A stretch of DNA of 64,000 nt from Rugalucina vietnamica (GCA_964017185.1 OZ024869.1:4052501-4116500); one strand, 5' to 3'. Counted from the stretch's first letter, positions 1 to 10,925 are shown. Translations and numbers: made by a program. The notes: generated by a model not told the origin, from the letters alone.

Positions 1-78
1 AAGAAGGTGCCGTCGACAGCTCAATGCCCAGCCAAACCGAGAAACAAAATGCTGTGCTACCAGCAATTGTTTGGTTAA

Positions 79-1140
79 TTGACGCGCAACGTTAGTAAAG
101 TCGTAAATTTCTACGTCGTTCTCGTGAGATTTAGATTTGACGTCCTTTGCCATGGTATTGTGAAAACCAAATCACTCTGTTTTCCTGTTACCTTTACATA
201 GGTGATGTCATCTTGGTATAGTTAAACCTATTGACTAGAAGTGGCATCAAATAAGAAAGACACCATAATAGTAAGAAACGTTACCTGCAAAAGGTCCCAT
301 TACTTGCCCAATATGATGTTTTGTGCAGACAGTAAGCAGTTATTTTATGCCTGGGAGATGCTTGGTTGGTGAATAGTCAAAACTATACCCCTTGATGCCG
401 TTGACAGCTCAATGAATTATTTCCTGAGGCCGTTAGGCCGAGGCCGATTGTGCTTGGAGCTGTCAGCGGCACAGAGGGCATAATTTTGCCTATTCTGCCA
501 AACAGCCATGAAATAATTGCTTTATTACGCAAGTAAACAAGAAACCATTAGGCATTAGCGATTTTGACTTTCCATTATATAGTATATAGTTTAACATGTT
601 GTTTAAGAGGGCCTCGTGGAAGATTGGCTATGCCAAACGAGCCACCCTCTATAAATAAAGACTTCACTTCACTTCATTGACGCGCGACGTTATTTATGCA
701 CGAGATACTCTACGTCATTCTAGAGACGTTGACGTCATCGGCCATGGCATAGTAAAAACTACCCCACTCCGTTTTTGCATTATGTTTGCATGGGTGACGT
801 CACTAGCATGGTATAGTCATTACTATTGACCGTCTGATAACGTCATATTTGTTGCGTTACATGCATTTCACTCATCGCGTGCCAATTAAGTACTAATGTG
901 TGCAGAAAGTCAAAACTATTTAATATCTTTTTATATAAGGGGTTGGGTAATAATCAGAACTATTACAAACTCTTTATATACATGATATTAGGGGTTGGGA
1001 AATAATTATAGCTAATTACCGGCAAGTGACGTCATATAAGAAGCGTTACGTGCAGGCCACCACGTCACGTGCCAGTTAACCAAATGTTTTTGTGCAGATA
1101 TTCAAAATTATTTCAATACTCTCTATGTAGGGCATTGGTA
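79..1140. repeat. Diverged tandem repeats in the intron before the first exon
   Basis: A block starting TTGACGCGCAACGTTA at 79 recurs at 677 (TTGACGCGCGACGTTA). It is followed by similar GACGTCAT, GCCATGGYATAGT and TGCGTTACATGC segments, and part of it returns near 1015-1140. A separate motif TGCCGTYGACAGCTCAATG occurs at 8 and 396. I see no coding exon before 1177, so this stretch is read as intron. The copies are diverged and the unit length (about 600 bp) is approximate. Confidence 0.5.
590..676 (+). repeat. Probable 3' tail of a non-LTR element or SINE
   Basis: The stretch ends CTATAAATAAAGACTTCACTTCACTTCA. It combines an AATAAA-like signal with a short ACTTC microsatellite tail, as many invertebrate non-LTR elements do. 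It abuts the second copy of the tandem repeat directly. No coding part is visible, so the family is unknown. Confidence 0.3.
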
Positions 1141-1176
1141 TCAATTCTTTCTATTCATTAAATTTTTGTTTTACAG

Positions 1177-1613
1177 GTTCCACTACCGACAAAAGCCAAA
1201 GGGAAGAAGAAAGGCCGAAGTTTCGGGGCGGAGTTCCTGGCCCTACCAATAGCAAAGAAGCCATAATTGGACTTTCTAAAAATGCTCAGCGTCTTAATTC
1301 CGTCAGAGATGAGATTCCTGATGCCAACACAGATGAGCACTCTAATGATATCATTGCAGAATCTTCCAATCGCATGAAAGATGTATCTCCTCCTAATGAC
1401 TTTACGAATTTAACTCATGATATAAAATATGATTCTCATCATGACGTTTTGCAGGAGCCTCATTATGACGTCATTGATGATTCTCGTAATGATGTAATGG
1501 GTGAGAGTAGTAATGACGTCATAGATGAACCTAGTGATGAACACAGTGAAGATGAAGCACCGTCGTCGGAGGTTCCTGCCTGGCTCCAAGGTTATAAAAC
1601 TTCTAGGACGTGA
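1177..1613 (+). CDS. Terminal coding exon of an unrecognised gene (acidic, DV-repeat tail)
   Basis: A pyrimidine-rich tract ending TTTTGTTTTACAG (to 1176) makes a good splice acceptor. From there one frame stays open for about 145 codons to the TGA at 1611-1613; the exon starts with two bases that complete a split codon. The first part is basic and polar (TTDKSQREEERPKFRGG). The last 70 residues are very acidic and hold four loose repeats around the pair DV (HHDV, HYDV, RNDV, SNDV), then EDEAPSSEVPAWLQGY. I do not recognise the family; low-complexity acidic ends like this are common in channels, receptors and scaffold proteins. The open frame, acceptor and sensible composition support a real exon. 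The rest of the gene lies left of the window. No clear AATAAA is seen just after the stop. Confidence 0.55.
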
Positions 1614-1806
1614 GCCTGATCGTAGTATAAGTGTTTTTTTATATATAGTTTTATCGAGCTTATACGTGTGAATGACTTTTAGGGCAAATGGCTAGCAATG
1701 TTATTCTTATTAAAAATGTCATTTTCTTCCATTGAATATAGTTAGTTTGTTTGTGTTATGTCCCATCGCACCACTCATTCATTCGAGATCTATGATGCGT
1801 AGCTTC

Positions 1807-1814
1807 TATAAATA
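1807..1814 (+). promoter_or_regulatory. TATA box in the TRIM 5' LTR
   Basis: TATAAATA lies about 55 bp into the LTR, a usual place for a Pol II promoter in an LTR. The same octamer is in the 3' LTR, 347 bp downstream. Confidence 0.5.
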
Positions 1815-1877
1815 GCACAGCTATTCGATACAATGTATCATATAAGTACAATCTCTGACATACTGCGTCAGGGAGTC

Positions 1878-1950
1878 GACTCTTTGGCTCAGTGGTTAGA
1901 GCATTGGATTTCTACCCCGGCGGTCCGGGTTCGAATCCCATCTGGGACGT
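1878..1950 (+). repeat. tRNA-like segment with Pol III A and B boxes inside the LTR
   Basis: TGGCTCAGTGG (1885-1895) matches the A-box consensus fully and GGTTCGAATCC (1928-1938) matches the B box fully, at tRNA-like spacing. The acceptor and T stems do not pair well, so it is not a working tRNA gene; it resembles the head of a tRNA-derived SINE. The identical pair lies in the 3' LTR (A box 2232-2242). Confidence 0.75.
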
Positions 1951-2007
1951 GGGATTTTTTGCAAGCTATGCATCATCTCTTAGTTACGAATTTTCATATT
2001 CGTAAGA

Positions 2008-2019
2008 TGGGGGCTCGTC
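2008..2019 (+). other. Primer binding site of the TRIM (tRNA-Pro type)
   Basis: TGGGGGCTCGTC directly follows the 5' LTR. It is the complement of the 3' end of tRNA-Pro including CCA; the match stops after 12 bases. Confidence 0.75.
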
Positions 2020-2100
2020 GGAAATGGACCATTTGAGTCAGTTAGTCATTATAATGACATTCTCGTAATCATAAATGATTACTTCCTCGAAATGGGGGTG

Positions 2101-2353
2101 TGTTATGTCCCATCGCACCACTCATTCATTCGAGATCTATGATGCGTAGCTTCTATAAATAGCACAGCTATTCGATACAATGTATCATATAAGTACAATC
2201 TCTGACATACTGCGTCAGGGAGTCGACTCTTTGGCTCAGTGGTTAGAGCATTGGATTTCTACCCCGGCGGTCCGGGTTCGAATCCCATCTGGGACGTGGG
2301 ATTTTTTCAAGCTATGCATCACTTCTTAGTTACGAATTTTCATATTCGTAAGA
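2101..2353 (+). repeat. 3' LTR of the TRIM
   Basis: A near-identical copy of 1754-2007, preceded by the purine tract at about 2087-2100 and followed by the target duplicate GTTTG. Confidence 0.8.
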
Positions 2354-2555
2354 GTTTGTTTGTTTGTTTGTTTTATCCAATTAGTATTTTGTACTCATGT
2401 GTCTTTGCAAAGAGTATCTCGGAATCAAAGGAGGTGTAAAAAGCTTCATTGTGCATATCAGTTATAGATTTTTAAGTAAAGTGCATATGAGCCGGCTCAT
2501 GAGAAAACCAACAATCTGCATCTGCGAAAACAAAGACGCGAAGCTGATCAGCGTA

Positions 2556-3041
2556 CAGTCAATAGACATAATTGTTCGTCACTTTCGAAAACTCCATAGA
2601 CTTCAATGTATTTTCACATTTACAATAAAAATTATCCTGCCTCTTCTGGTCGATACATTTTTATGATTTTGGAGCCATTGGAACGTTAAATAAATAAAGC
2701 AATAAACAAAGGTCATTTGGCGAAGTTTCGACTTTTCACTTTTGAAATACAAAAGTTTAAAGTTTAGCGAAATTTTGAAAAAGACGCTTTCCCATTGACG
2801 TCAATGGTGACGTTGCTAAAAAATTGCGAAAAAAATTCTCGCGACTTTTTAAAAATTTGTAGCTTTAAAACGCATGCATGGAATTTAATGAAAAGACCTT
2901 TGTTTATTGTGTTATTCATTACACCAAAAACAATAAAAAGTGTTGACCAGGAGAAGCAGGATACTTTTTCTTGCAAACAATGAAATACATTGAAGTCTAT
3001 GGAGTTTTCCGAAGGTGACGAACAATTATGTCTATTGACTG
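2556..3041. mobile_element. Tc1/mariner-like MITE (TA-flanked)
   Basis: Starts CAGTCAATAGACATAATTG and ends with its reverse complement. TA flanks both ends (2554-2555, 3042-3043), the target choice of Tc1/mariner. The terminal repeats are long, well over 60 bp, and continue through the segment containing AACTCCATAGACTT. There is no transposase ORF. Related copies lie at 4146-4646 and 47945-50009. Confidence 0.7.
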
Positions 3042-3118
3042 TATTTGTTTTCGCTACATGTATAGTACACTTGCTCTTCTTCTTAAATCCGAAATTGCAA
3101 GCTTCTAGACTGCTTCTG

Positions 3119-3562
3119 TGTCGGGATAGCCTGCATTGACAAAATACGTTGGTGCAACGTATTAGCGGCATCTATGCAAATTAGAAACTCGAAACTGTGA
3201 ATCGAGTAAGTGTTGACTATATATAGCGCAGTAAACCACCCTTGGTGGATGAGCATGCTTTTCCACCGACGGGGTTTGCTGTGGCTTGGCTCGGCTGTTC
3301 GTTATTTGGTGGCAGCGGTGGGATAATAACAACTGCAGGAGTTGTCTTATCCATGTAGATCCCAGGCCAAGACTCGGGGCGAGTCTTCACAGAGGGGGGG
3401 TGGGGGTGGTAATGTCACATGTGACGGGATAATCTCCCTTGGTGGTAAACTACGTTGGTGCAACGTATAAGCGGCATCCTGAGTGTTTGTAATATGCAAA
3501 TTAGAAACTCGAAATATAGCGCAGTAAACCACCCTTGGTGTATGAGCAGGTTTTTCCACCCA
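3119..3562 (+). mobile_element. Second TRIM-like element, tRNA-Leu primer site
   Basis: Two related direct repeats (3119-3306 and 3413-about 3562) share TACGTTGGTGCAACGTA, GCAAATTAGAAACTCGAAA and AGCGCAGTAAACCACC. The first is followed at 3307 by TGGTGGCAGCGGTGGGA, the complement of the 3' end of tRNA-Leu (AAG type). The second is preceded by a G-rich purine tract (about 3391-3409). This is LTR-PBS-PPT-LTR with only about 105 bp inside. The second LTR lacks the last part of the first. No target duplication could be settled. Confidence 0.6.
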
Positions 3563-3619
3563 TAACTGTACAGCCTGATTTTTGTCGGACCACATTGTTG
3601 GTTTTCTCCCGTGGCGGTG

Positions 3620-4145
3620 CATATATTCAGCGGATAGTCATAAAATGCTGACCAGCCTGTGCGGATGAAAAGCCTTTTCAGAGACTTTGACCTAATTTGC
3701 ACTTTGTTGAGTAAGAAAAAAAAACTTTCATCTGGGCTCAGACATGAAATATTAAACAAGAACTAGACATACAAATAATAGCATGAATGAACGAAAATAA
3801 AAAAAAGAAACAGCCTGTTATTAAAATGACTACCCGCATACATACGATATACGATAGTTCTGTAATTTTAAAAATCCCACTTCTCATGTTTCTTGGTATT
3901 ATCATTTATTTGTGTCCATGAAATTAGGTTGTTGCAGTGTTGCAACCGTTTCTTAAATTAGCGCATACCTCCTTGTGCCATACAAAATATGTGGCAAAAA
4001 CCTCGTCAGTAGCGTCCCAAAGTCCAAGAAATTGATGACATTTGAGCCGTTTTTCATCTTAAAAATCCGAAATTCCAATGTTCTAGTAAGTTTCTGTGAC
4101 AGTACAGGCAAGTTTGTGTCGGTCCACTTAATCAGACTGATAGTA
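3620..4145. other. No gene seen; MITE-1 remnant at its right end
   Basis: AT-rich sequence without a convincing ORF. From about 4045 to 4145 it resembles the body of MITE-1 (AAATCCGAAATTCCAATG, then GGCAAGTTTGTGTCGG), into which the next MITE has inserted. Confidence 0.4.
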
Positions 4146-4646
4146 CAGTCAAGGACCAAAAGTATTTCCACAACGTCAGAAACTCCATAGACTTACATGT
4201 ATTTTCATGTTTACAAGAAAAATTATCCTGTTTTTCTTGGTAAACATATTTTCATGACTTTGGTGTCATTTGAAAGGTAAATGAATAAAGCAATAAACAA
4301 GATATTTTCAATTAATTTCATGCATGCGTTTCAAAGCTATCAGTTTTCAAACAACACGCTAGAATTATTTTGCCAGTTTTCGGGCAACGTCACCATTGAC
4401 GTCAATGGGAAAGTGGCTTTTTCAAAATTTCAGAAAAATTCAAAATGTTGTATATTGAAAACGAAATGTCGAAACTTCATCAAATAACCTTTTTTTTATT
4501 CCTTTATTTATCTACCTTTCAAATGACACCAAAATCATACAAATATGTTGACCAGGAGAAACAGGATGATTTTTCTTGTCAACATGAAAATACATGTAAG
4601 TCTATGGAGTTTCCGACGTTGTGGAAATACTTTTGATCCTTGACTG
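4146..4646. mobile_element. Tc1/mariner-like MITE (TA-flanked)
   Basis: Ends are CAGTCAAGGACCAAAAG and its near reverse complement, with TA on both sides (4144-4145, 4647-4648). The start resembles Tc1 termini (CAGT..., then CCAAAAG). The arms are about 200 bp and share sequence with 2556-3041. Confidence 0.7.
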
Positions 4647-5262
4647 TATATAGTTGCATTCTGAATCTTTCTTTCAGCGTGTGTCAAGTGATATTGTTTT
4701 ATTAAGTGGACTAATACCAATCAGTCTTTAGAAGGTAGTCATCTAGCTTAAACTAAACAAAGATGGTGTGCACGAATAGACAACTTTAATCGTCAGCGTA
4801 AAGATCAATCACATCTGTAGAGAAAGTGGCGGGCTTTTAAATCGATTTTAAGAGACCACAAAACTCACACTGGTCAACATATACGCTGATTTGGTGGGTT
4901 ATACGCAAGCTTGATAGTGCATAAGAGCAATTCTCTGAGAGAACTTGCAAATCATGGAAACGCAAAATCACGGATTTCAATGAAAATATGATATTTGAAT
5001 AGAGATTCAAAAAGTATGTATTGAAAGTGACCTTCGTTTTTCAAAATTTTCAGTGGTTGGCTTGCCATGGTAACGGACTTAACGTAAAATGAGCCAAAAT
5101 TCAACTTTTCGATTCTGTAAATTCTGAAAAAAGGCTGATTTCAAACTGCCACCCTCTATACCAACAGGAATTATGAAAAAAAAAAAAAAAAAAAAAAACA
5201 TGTCCATAGATGAACAACTCAAGGTATCCTTTAAATGATAAAGCATAATGAATACGCATATT
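4647..5262. other. No gene seen; A24 homopolymer at about 5174-5199
   Basis: Ordinary AT-rich sequence. The overlapping ORFs here cross the A-tract and read as artefacts. Confidence 0.4.
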
Positions 5263-6599
5263 ACACCCTGTATACCGTTGATGCAACCAAATTTGTTACG
5301 GCACAGATTGATGCAACATTTCACGAAGGTAGGGGGTAATGGGGAACGGTCATTTCAATTTTACAGGTATTAATTTTAGGATGTCTGGGTCGTGACTTTG
5401 TCGGAAAACAAAATAAGGGTGCCTTCAGTTTTTGCCATAAGTAGTTTGTTGAAAAACCTTACCTTGTGACAGAAATTATAAATTTTATTGGAGAAATATG
5501 CCTCCAGAAACACGAAAATTGATTATGTTTGCTAATTGCTCAAATCCTTCATCATCGTTTGTCACTATCATAGTTTCAATATATACCGGAATCATTCCTT
5601 GTTTCATACCACCAAACAGTAATTATGTATTCGAGCCGACATTTGCACAATATGGTGTTAACACACCTGGGCTGGATCATTTGGGAAGCAACGTACGTCA
5701 ATGAGTTCATTGCCTGGATGCTACGTACGTCCAAGAGGTGTTTTTGAAAAATGATGCTAACTACGGCGGATTTTAAGGCCAAAAATGATTTTTCTTACGG
5801 CGGACACTTTCGCAGAATGAACATGATGTTGAATTTTTAACATTTTGTGCTGTTAATTGACAGCTTTAGTATCAATTTGGATAATCATATTTGAGTTTTT
5901 AAATTAATCTACCTGTGTATGCAAATATGGTGAAAAGTGTATAACCCTATACCTATTCTCCATAATGCAGCAAGTAAAGCCTCTGATATTCTTGCCCGTT
6001 GTTATGGGCGATCTATTTCACAATGTGAATGTTGTTTCACGTTGCTTTTGATCTGGAAATCTTTTCCGGAATATGATTGATGCTAGTGGTCCTGCACACT
6101 GCAGTTTGTTACTTCCCTCACATTTCAGAAAAGATGGTCGTATGCTTTAGTAATATTGCAACAAACATAGTTGAGTCCCTACCAGGTATTTGGGGAAAGG
6201 GGACGGAGACAATGGCTAGTTCATGAGCTAGAAGGTGCATTAGTGATTATTTGTGGGGGGTAATTACAGAGCAAGCACTTTATAGGTGGGGGTGGGGAGT
6301 GTTGAGCATGTGCAAAATACTTATTAGGGAGATGTGGTAAGCAATGGCGGGGTGGGGGGGGGGGGTCAATCCATGACTTTCAGGTGCAGGGAGTCCACCT
6401 GCGTGGACCTTCTGTAGTCTTTACATCGTGTGCTAGTTCACTTTGAGCAAGAACAAAATACGTAAACCTATTTCAGACATAGAGCTCTACATTTTACCTG
6501 TGCAATCAAGAAAAATGCATAACAAGAAATTTTAATGAGTACCGAGTAACACTAAGATACACAACCTCATGGCATGGAAACAGACAATTTTGACATGCG

Positions 6600-6603
<4 letters not shown>

Positions 6604-6662
<59 letters not shown>
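6604..6662. repeat. (CA)n microsatellite
   Basis: About 30 uninterrupted CA dinucleotides within the centre of element A. Confidence 0.95.
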
Positions 6663-6664
<2 letters not shown>

Positions 6665-7012
6665 TAAACGCCCAGTTGTCCAGATGCTGATGCCGACAGT
6701 GTCACACTAAAATCACTTACACTCGAGCTTTAACGATCTCAGGATTTCCCATTCTGCAAAAGTGCCCGCCGTAAGGAATATCATTTTTTGCCCAAAGATC
6801 CGCCGTAAGTAGCATCATTTTTTAAAACAAAATCTTGCACGTACGTTGAATCAAGGCAATGAACTCGTTGACGTACGTTGCTTCCCAAACGACCCAACCT
6901 AGGTGTGTTAACACCATATTGTGCAAAAGTTTGCTTGAGTTCAGGATTGTCTTTTGGTTGTATGAACCAAGGAATGATTCCGGTATATACCGAAACTTTG
7001 ACATTTACAAAC

Positions 7013-9182
7013 CACGGGGGTGATTCAATTGATACCACCTGTGCTGTCGTCCGAGACGTTACTGCATATATTGCTGTCGTCCGAGTATTCCGGTTTCCGT
7101 CCGAGTACTACGGCTGTCGTTACACAACCAGTACACACGTAAAAGTGGATCGCAATCGAATTTGAAGGTATTATTTATATTTTTTCTGCTAGAATGTGTT
7201 GTTAGATATTTGTCTATCGTGCAATATGTTTGTACGGGCTTTTGGGTCGCTAGTTTTCATACAAACATGTGTTTAATCGTAAAATAGCAAAAATCACATA
7301 AATATGCAAATACTGTAAAAATCAGCATCTCTCATTTCTGACCATTTATTGAACAACGTGGAAAACATAACTGCAAAGATAAAACCTTTTACAGTTTTAA
7401 AAAAATCCAAAGCAGAAAGGTTTTGAAGGGGCGTTTAACTTTTGGTGTTACTGCTGTCGATCAGTTGTAAATATGTGTGATACGGCTGTCGGTTAAACTC
7501 GTTACGGATGTCGACAAATTAGAACAGGTGGTAGATCCAAATATACGGGTAAAACTAAGTTTAAGGCCTCCTAGATTTCAGAAATATGAATGAAACAACA
7601 TCTGCTTCACTCTGTTCAGAATTCTAACGATAAACCAGTGGGTTGTATCTACACGAACGGTTAGATATTTACATGGCACACCGCCGCCCTGATCAAACCA
7701 AGTAATGAATATTGAACGTCGTATATATGTAGTGACCGATTGCCTTACTTTCTCAATCATTTTCGCATGCATTATCCAAATAAGAAAGTGTAGTGTATAT
7801 AACTTAAACTTTGATGAGCGTCACAAAAGAAGACAAACTGTGGCGAAAGTGACTGATTGATCCTTTGTGTAATGCACTAGTCATTTGTAACCACGCCCGT
7901 CCCCCATCCCCGGGGCGGGCGGGGGATAGCCGTGGAAATGAGCGCAAGTTTTCTGTTACACTTCAGTTGCCCGCACAGTAAGTATTTGTACTGTTACAGT
8001 CTGAATATCCTTTCACGTGCTACTAAGTAGACTCGTCGATCTTTTGACGCACCTGAGGTCAAATTCGAGCTATATATAATTTATGTCGTTTGAACAGAGT
8101 GAATTAGACATAAATTTCCTTTCTCTTGTGGTCGCTTTAAGCAACTTTACGTATAAAGTAGGGACAGCCTGTTTAATCGGTAGTAGCACATGCTTTACAT
8201 ATAAAGTAGGGACAGCCTGTTTAATCGATAGTAGCACGTGCTATTTAACATACTCGTAGTTATAGCGGTAAAATACTGCATGTGTCATTCAAGCTGATAC
8301 GACAGTTCAGTAGACACCTAAATTTTAATTTTGCCATTTTTGGGGACGATAGCGCTTTAACCGATGTCGAGTCGTCATCTGAGGCACTAGTTTCAGAGGG
8401 GCTGTGAGGAGCCACTGCAGATGGGAGCAAGTAATGAACACGGGTGTCACTGAAAGCTGTTCTACCACGCTTAACGCATGCTTTAATAAATGGTGAAACT
8501 TCGAATTTAATAAATGATACAGTTTTCTTGCGTGTGTGGTGTTTATATGTAAAGTTGCTTGGTTTGAAGCAAGAGAATAGACAGTCTATACAGTTCTTTT
8601 ATCAGCTGCAAACTACAAAAAATGCATAAAATGCGTTGAATTTGATTTCAATGGGCAATATGCTATCTCAAAATACTATCGACAGCCGTATCGTACTGAT
8701 CAATAAACAGCCGCCAGCCGTATCAGGGGGTCAACGACAGCCGTATCACGCTTTTTTAAAAACGGCAAATAAAATTTGAAGGACGCAACGGGTTGGGGAA
8801 ATGATTATAGTTTTCAAAGGCTAAATGGAAAACGAAATAGTCCAGCTACTTTCGCTTATGAGGAATGTTTACATATGTTGAAAGTAAGAAAAACACGCGA
8901 GAAAACAATGTTTTGTACTCAAAATAAGTTCTTGTGATTATCTATATGTTAAGAAAGTTGGAAACACGTTGAAAATAACGATAAATACCTTCTTGACAAT
9001 TTTCCGTGATAAGTTGTGCTGAATAGCGACGAAATTTTGGCCCTGTGGACACTGAAACAGGGGCACTGATGGTAACGACAGCCGTAGTACTCGGACGGAA
9101 ACCGGAAAACTCGGACGACAGCAATATATGCAGTAACGTCTCGGACGACAGCACAGGTGGTATCAATTGAATCACCCCCGTG
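7013..9182. mobile_element. Non-autonomous element B: CACGGGGG termini, 5-bp target duplication
   Basis: The 2170-bp element begins CACGGGGGTGATTCAATTG and ends with the exact reverse complement. Terminal repeats run for roughly 110-120 bp, and CAAAC is duplicated at both edges (7008-7012, 9183-9187). The termini contain repeated GCTGTCGTCCGAG, and ACGGCTGTCG-type motifs recur in the interior near each end (about 7450-7520 and 8680-8755), as transposase sites would. There is no long ORF. CAC ends with 5-bp duplications are known for Transib and RAG-like transposons (Transib ends often begin CACGGTG), so that group is the best guess. Confidence 0.7.
8145..8240 (+). repeat. 48-bp direct duplication
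   Basis: Two adjacent 48-bp copies (8145-8192, 8193-8240) differ at only about three positions. They share TATAAAGTAGGGACAGCC and lie in the interior of element B. Confidence 0.85.
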
Positions 9183-9492
9183 CAAACGATGGTGAAGGAT
9201 TCGAATAATCAGCAAACGTAATCAATTTTCGTGTTTCTGGTAGCATATTCCGTCAATGAAATATATAATTTCTGACACAAGGTAAGGTTTTGTAACTAAC
9301 TACTTATGGCAAAAACTGAAGGCATCCTTACTTTATTTTCCCACAAAGTCACGACCCAGACATCCTAGCATTAATGCCTGTAAAATTGACATAATCGTCA
9401 ACTAACCGTTCTCCATTCTCCCCTACCTTCGTGAAATGTTGCATCAATCTGTGCCGTAACAAAATCAGTTGCATCAACGGTATACAGGGTGT

Positions 9493-9912
9493 ATTATGCA
9501 CGTGCTAGCAATGCAATGAACGTGAAATAACCATGGAATGCCAAAATGTCTGAATTGTAAATTTTCATATTTTTTGCATATTTTAAGCAGACATTAAAAG
9601 AAAAGAGGTCGATTTTATTGAAGCAAACTGATATATTTACAAACAAACCTAGTATGTTTCATTTTAGCAAAAAACTTTGTGGGCACTCTATAGGAATTTT
9701 CAGGCGGCCATGTTAAAAATGCACCCTAAGTCATTTTTTTCAAATTTGAAGAAATGCAACGTTCTTTAGAGACATGTCATTTTAGAACATGGAAAACAAG
9801 TAGAATATTTAGAAACTGGTAGAATGAGACATCCTGTTAACGCTTATATCGGATTTGTGAGAAAAAATCATTAAAATGACTGTAAACATCAGAGAAGCAA
9901 AGACAATGGATA
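9493..9912. other. No gene or recognisable repeat seen
   Basis: AT-rich sequence with short ORFs only. Confidence 0.4.
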
Positions 9913-10875
9913 TTTTACCGGTATTCGAACGGTACTAATAACCAACAAAATAGCTATATCTTTGCTGTCAAGAAAATTTAGCGTACTCAAAATTATAGGA
10001 AGTTCTTGCCAAAGATATAATTGATCCTGGTCAAATAAAATCAATCAACTGATAAACACAACAACAACATCAACAGAGAACCTACAAAATCAGAATTTTA
10101 ACCAGCAATCGTAGAGTACCAGTAACCAACAATCAATGCTGTCAAGTATGTAAAGCACATTTAACATTATAAAACATAACAATTTTCTTGATACAGATTC
10201 ATTTGAATGGCAAATTCCCGCCTCTGTATAACTAGGAATTTGGATCTTAACCAGTAATCGAACGGTACCAGTAACCAACATTTTCTTTCCTTGTTCTCAA
10301 GTACAGGTACGTTCAGTTATTAATATACCCCTTCGATATTCAGAAATAAATTGACAACTCTTCTTGTTTTTGAACAATCGTCACTGGCAAAAAAATGGAC
10401 AACTGGAGGAATTTCTTTATAAACTGTGTTAAGTATGTCTATCAATATTTACTCTGTATATAAAACTTCCAAATCTTGTAATGTTGTATGGAGCCGAATT
10501 TTTAAAAAAAAAAATCACTGATATTCGACTTTCACAGATTCCACAAGGAACCATGGTTAATGGTTTGTAATTTTATTTGTAATAATAACCACTTTTGTAT
10601 TAATAACTGAACGCACCTGTATGTAAAGCACATTAAAGATTATTTGGGATTCTTGATAAAACTAGGTTGTTTTTCTTGATAACGGATTCATTTAAATGAC
10701 AAAAATGGCTCTGTATAACTAGGAATTTGGATTTTTAACCAGTAATCGAACGGTACCGGTAACCAACAAAAAGGTTTTTATCCTTGCTGTCAAGTATGTA
10801 TGTAAAGCATATTTAACATTATTTGGAATCCTTGGTAAAACTAAATGATTGTCTTGAAAACAGATTCATTCAATT
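9913..10875 (-). repeat. Tandem array of about 150-200 bp units
   Basis: The phrase GTACCAGTAACCAACA recurs near 9931, 10110, 10262 and 10750, with shared segments such as CTGTATAACTAGGAATTTGG and CTTGCTGTCAAGTATGTA. The same family occurs in opposite orientation at 24843-25985. Confidence 0.6.
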
Positions 10876-10877
10876 GA

Positions 10878-10878
<1 letters not shown>

Positions 10879-10925
<47 letters not shown>
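10879..10925. repeat. Poly(A) tract
   Basis: About 47 consecutive A bases close the tandem array on its right side. Confidence 0.95.

Larger units (their letters stand above)
1754..2007 (+). repeat. 5' LTR of the TRIM
   Basis: Starts TGTTATGTCCC and ends CGTAAGA against the primer binding site. It differs from the 3' LTR by a few bases and a 1-bp indel, suggesting a fairly recent insertion. Confidence 0.8.
1754..2353 (+). mobile_element. TRIM (miniature LTR retrotransposon) with tRNA-like sequence in its LTRs
   Basis: Two direct repeats of 254 and 253 bp (1754-2007, 2101-2353) start TGTTATGTCCC and flank only 93 bp. The internal part begins exactly at the LTR edge with TGGGGGCTCGTC, which equals the start of the tRNA-Pro primer binding site known from murine leukaemia virus. 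It ends in a purine tract (GAAATGGGGGTG) at the second LTR. GTTTG flanks both sides (1749-1753, 2354-2358) as a 5-bp target duplication. There is no ORF, so the element must be mobilised in trans. Each LTR carries a TATAAATA box and a tRNA-like A box and B box. LTRs here end in GA rather than CA, which is unusual. Confidence 0.85.
2489..3619. mobile_element. MITE-1 copy broken by two nested insertions
   Basis: The left end GAGCCGGCTCATGAGAAAACC and the right end near 3619 (GGTTTTCTCCCGTGGCGG) are degenerate forms of the terminal repeat seen at 26188-26422 and 63414-63638. The body is present in three pieces (2489-2555, 3043-3118, 3565-3619), separated by a Tc1/mariner-like MITE and a TRIM-like element. 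Confidence 0.6.
5263..9492. mobile_element. Long inverted-repeat element (element A), split by element B
   Basis: The left arm (5263 to about 5825) begins ACACCCTGTATACCG. It matches the reverse complement of a right arm that is now in two pieces, 6752-7007 and 9188-9492. The match is colinear, including AATATATACCGGAATCATTCC and TTTGGGAAGCAACGTACGT. Removing 7013-9182 rejoins the right arm. The centre (about 5826-6751) is single copy plus a CA microsatellite. No transposase ORF is visible. Superfamily unknown. Confidence 0.65.

Noticed and set aside
1878-1950. tRNA gene
   Set aside because: The A and B boxes are perfect, but acceptor and T stems do not pair and the segment lies inside a duplicated LTR.
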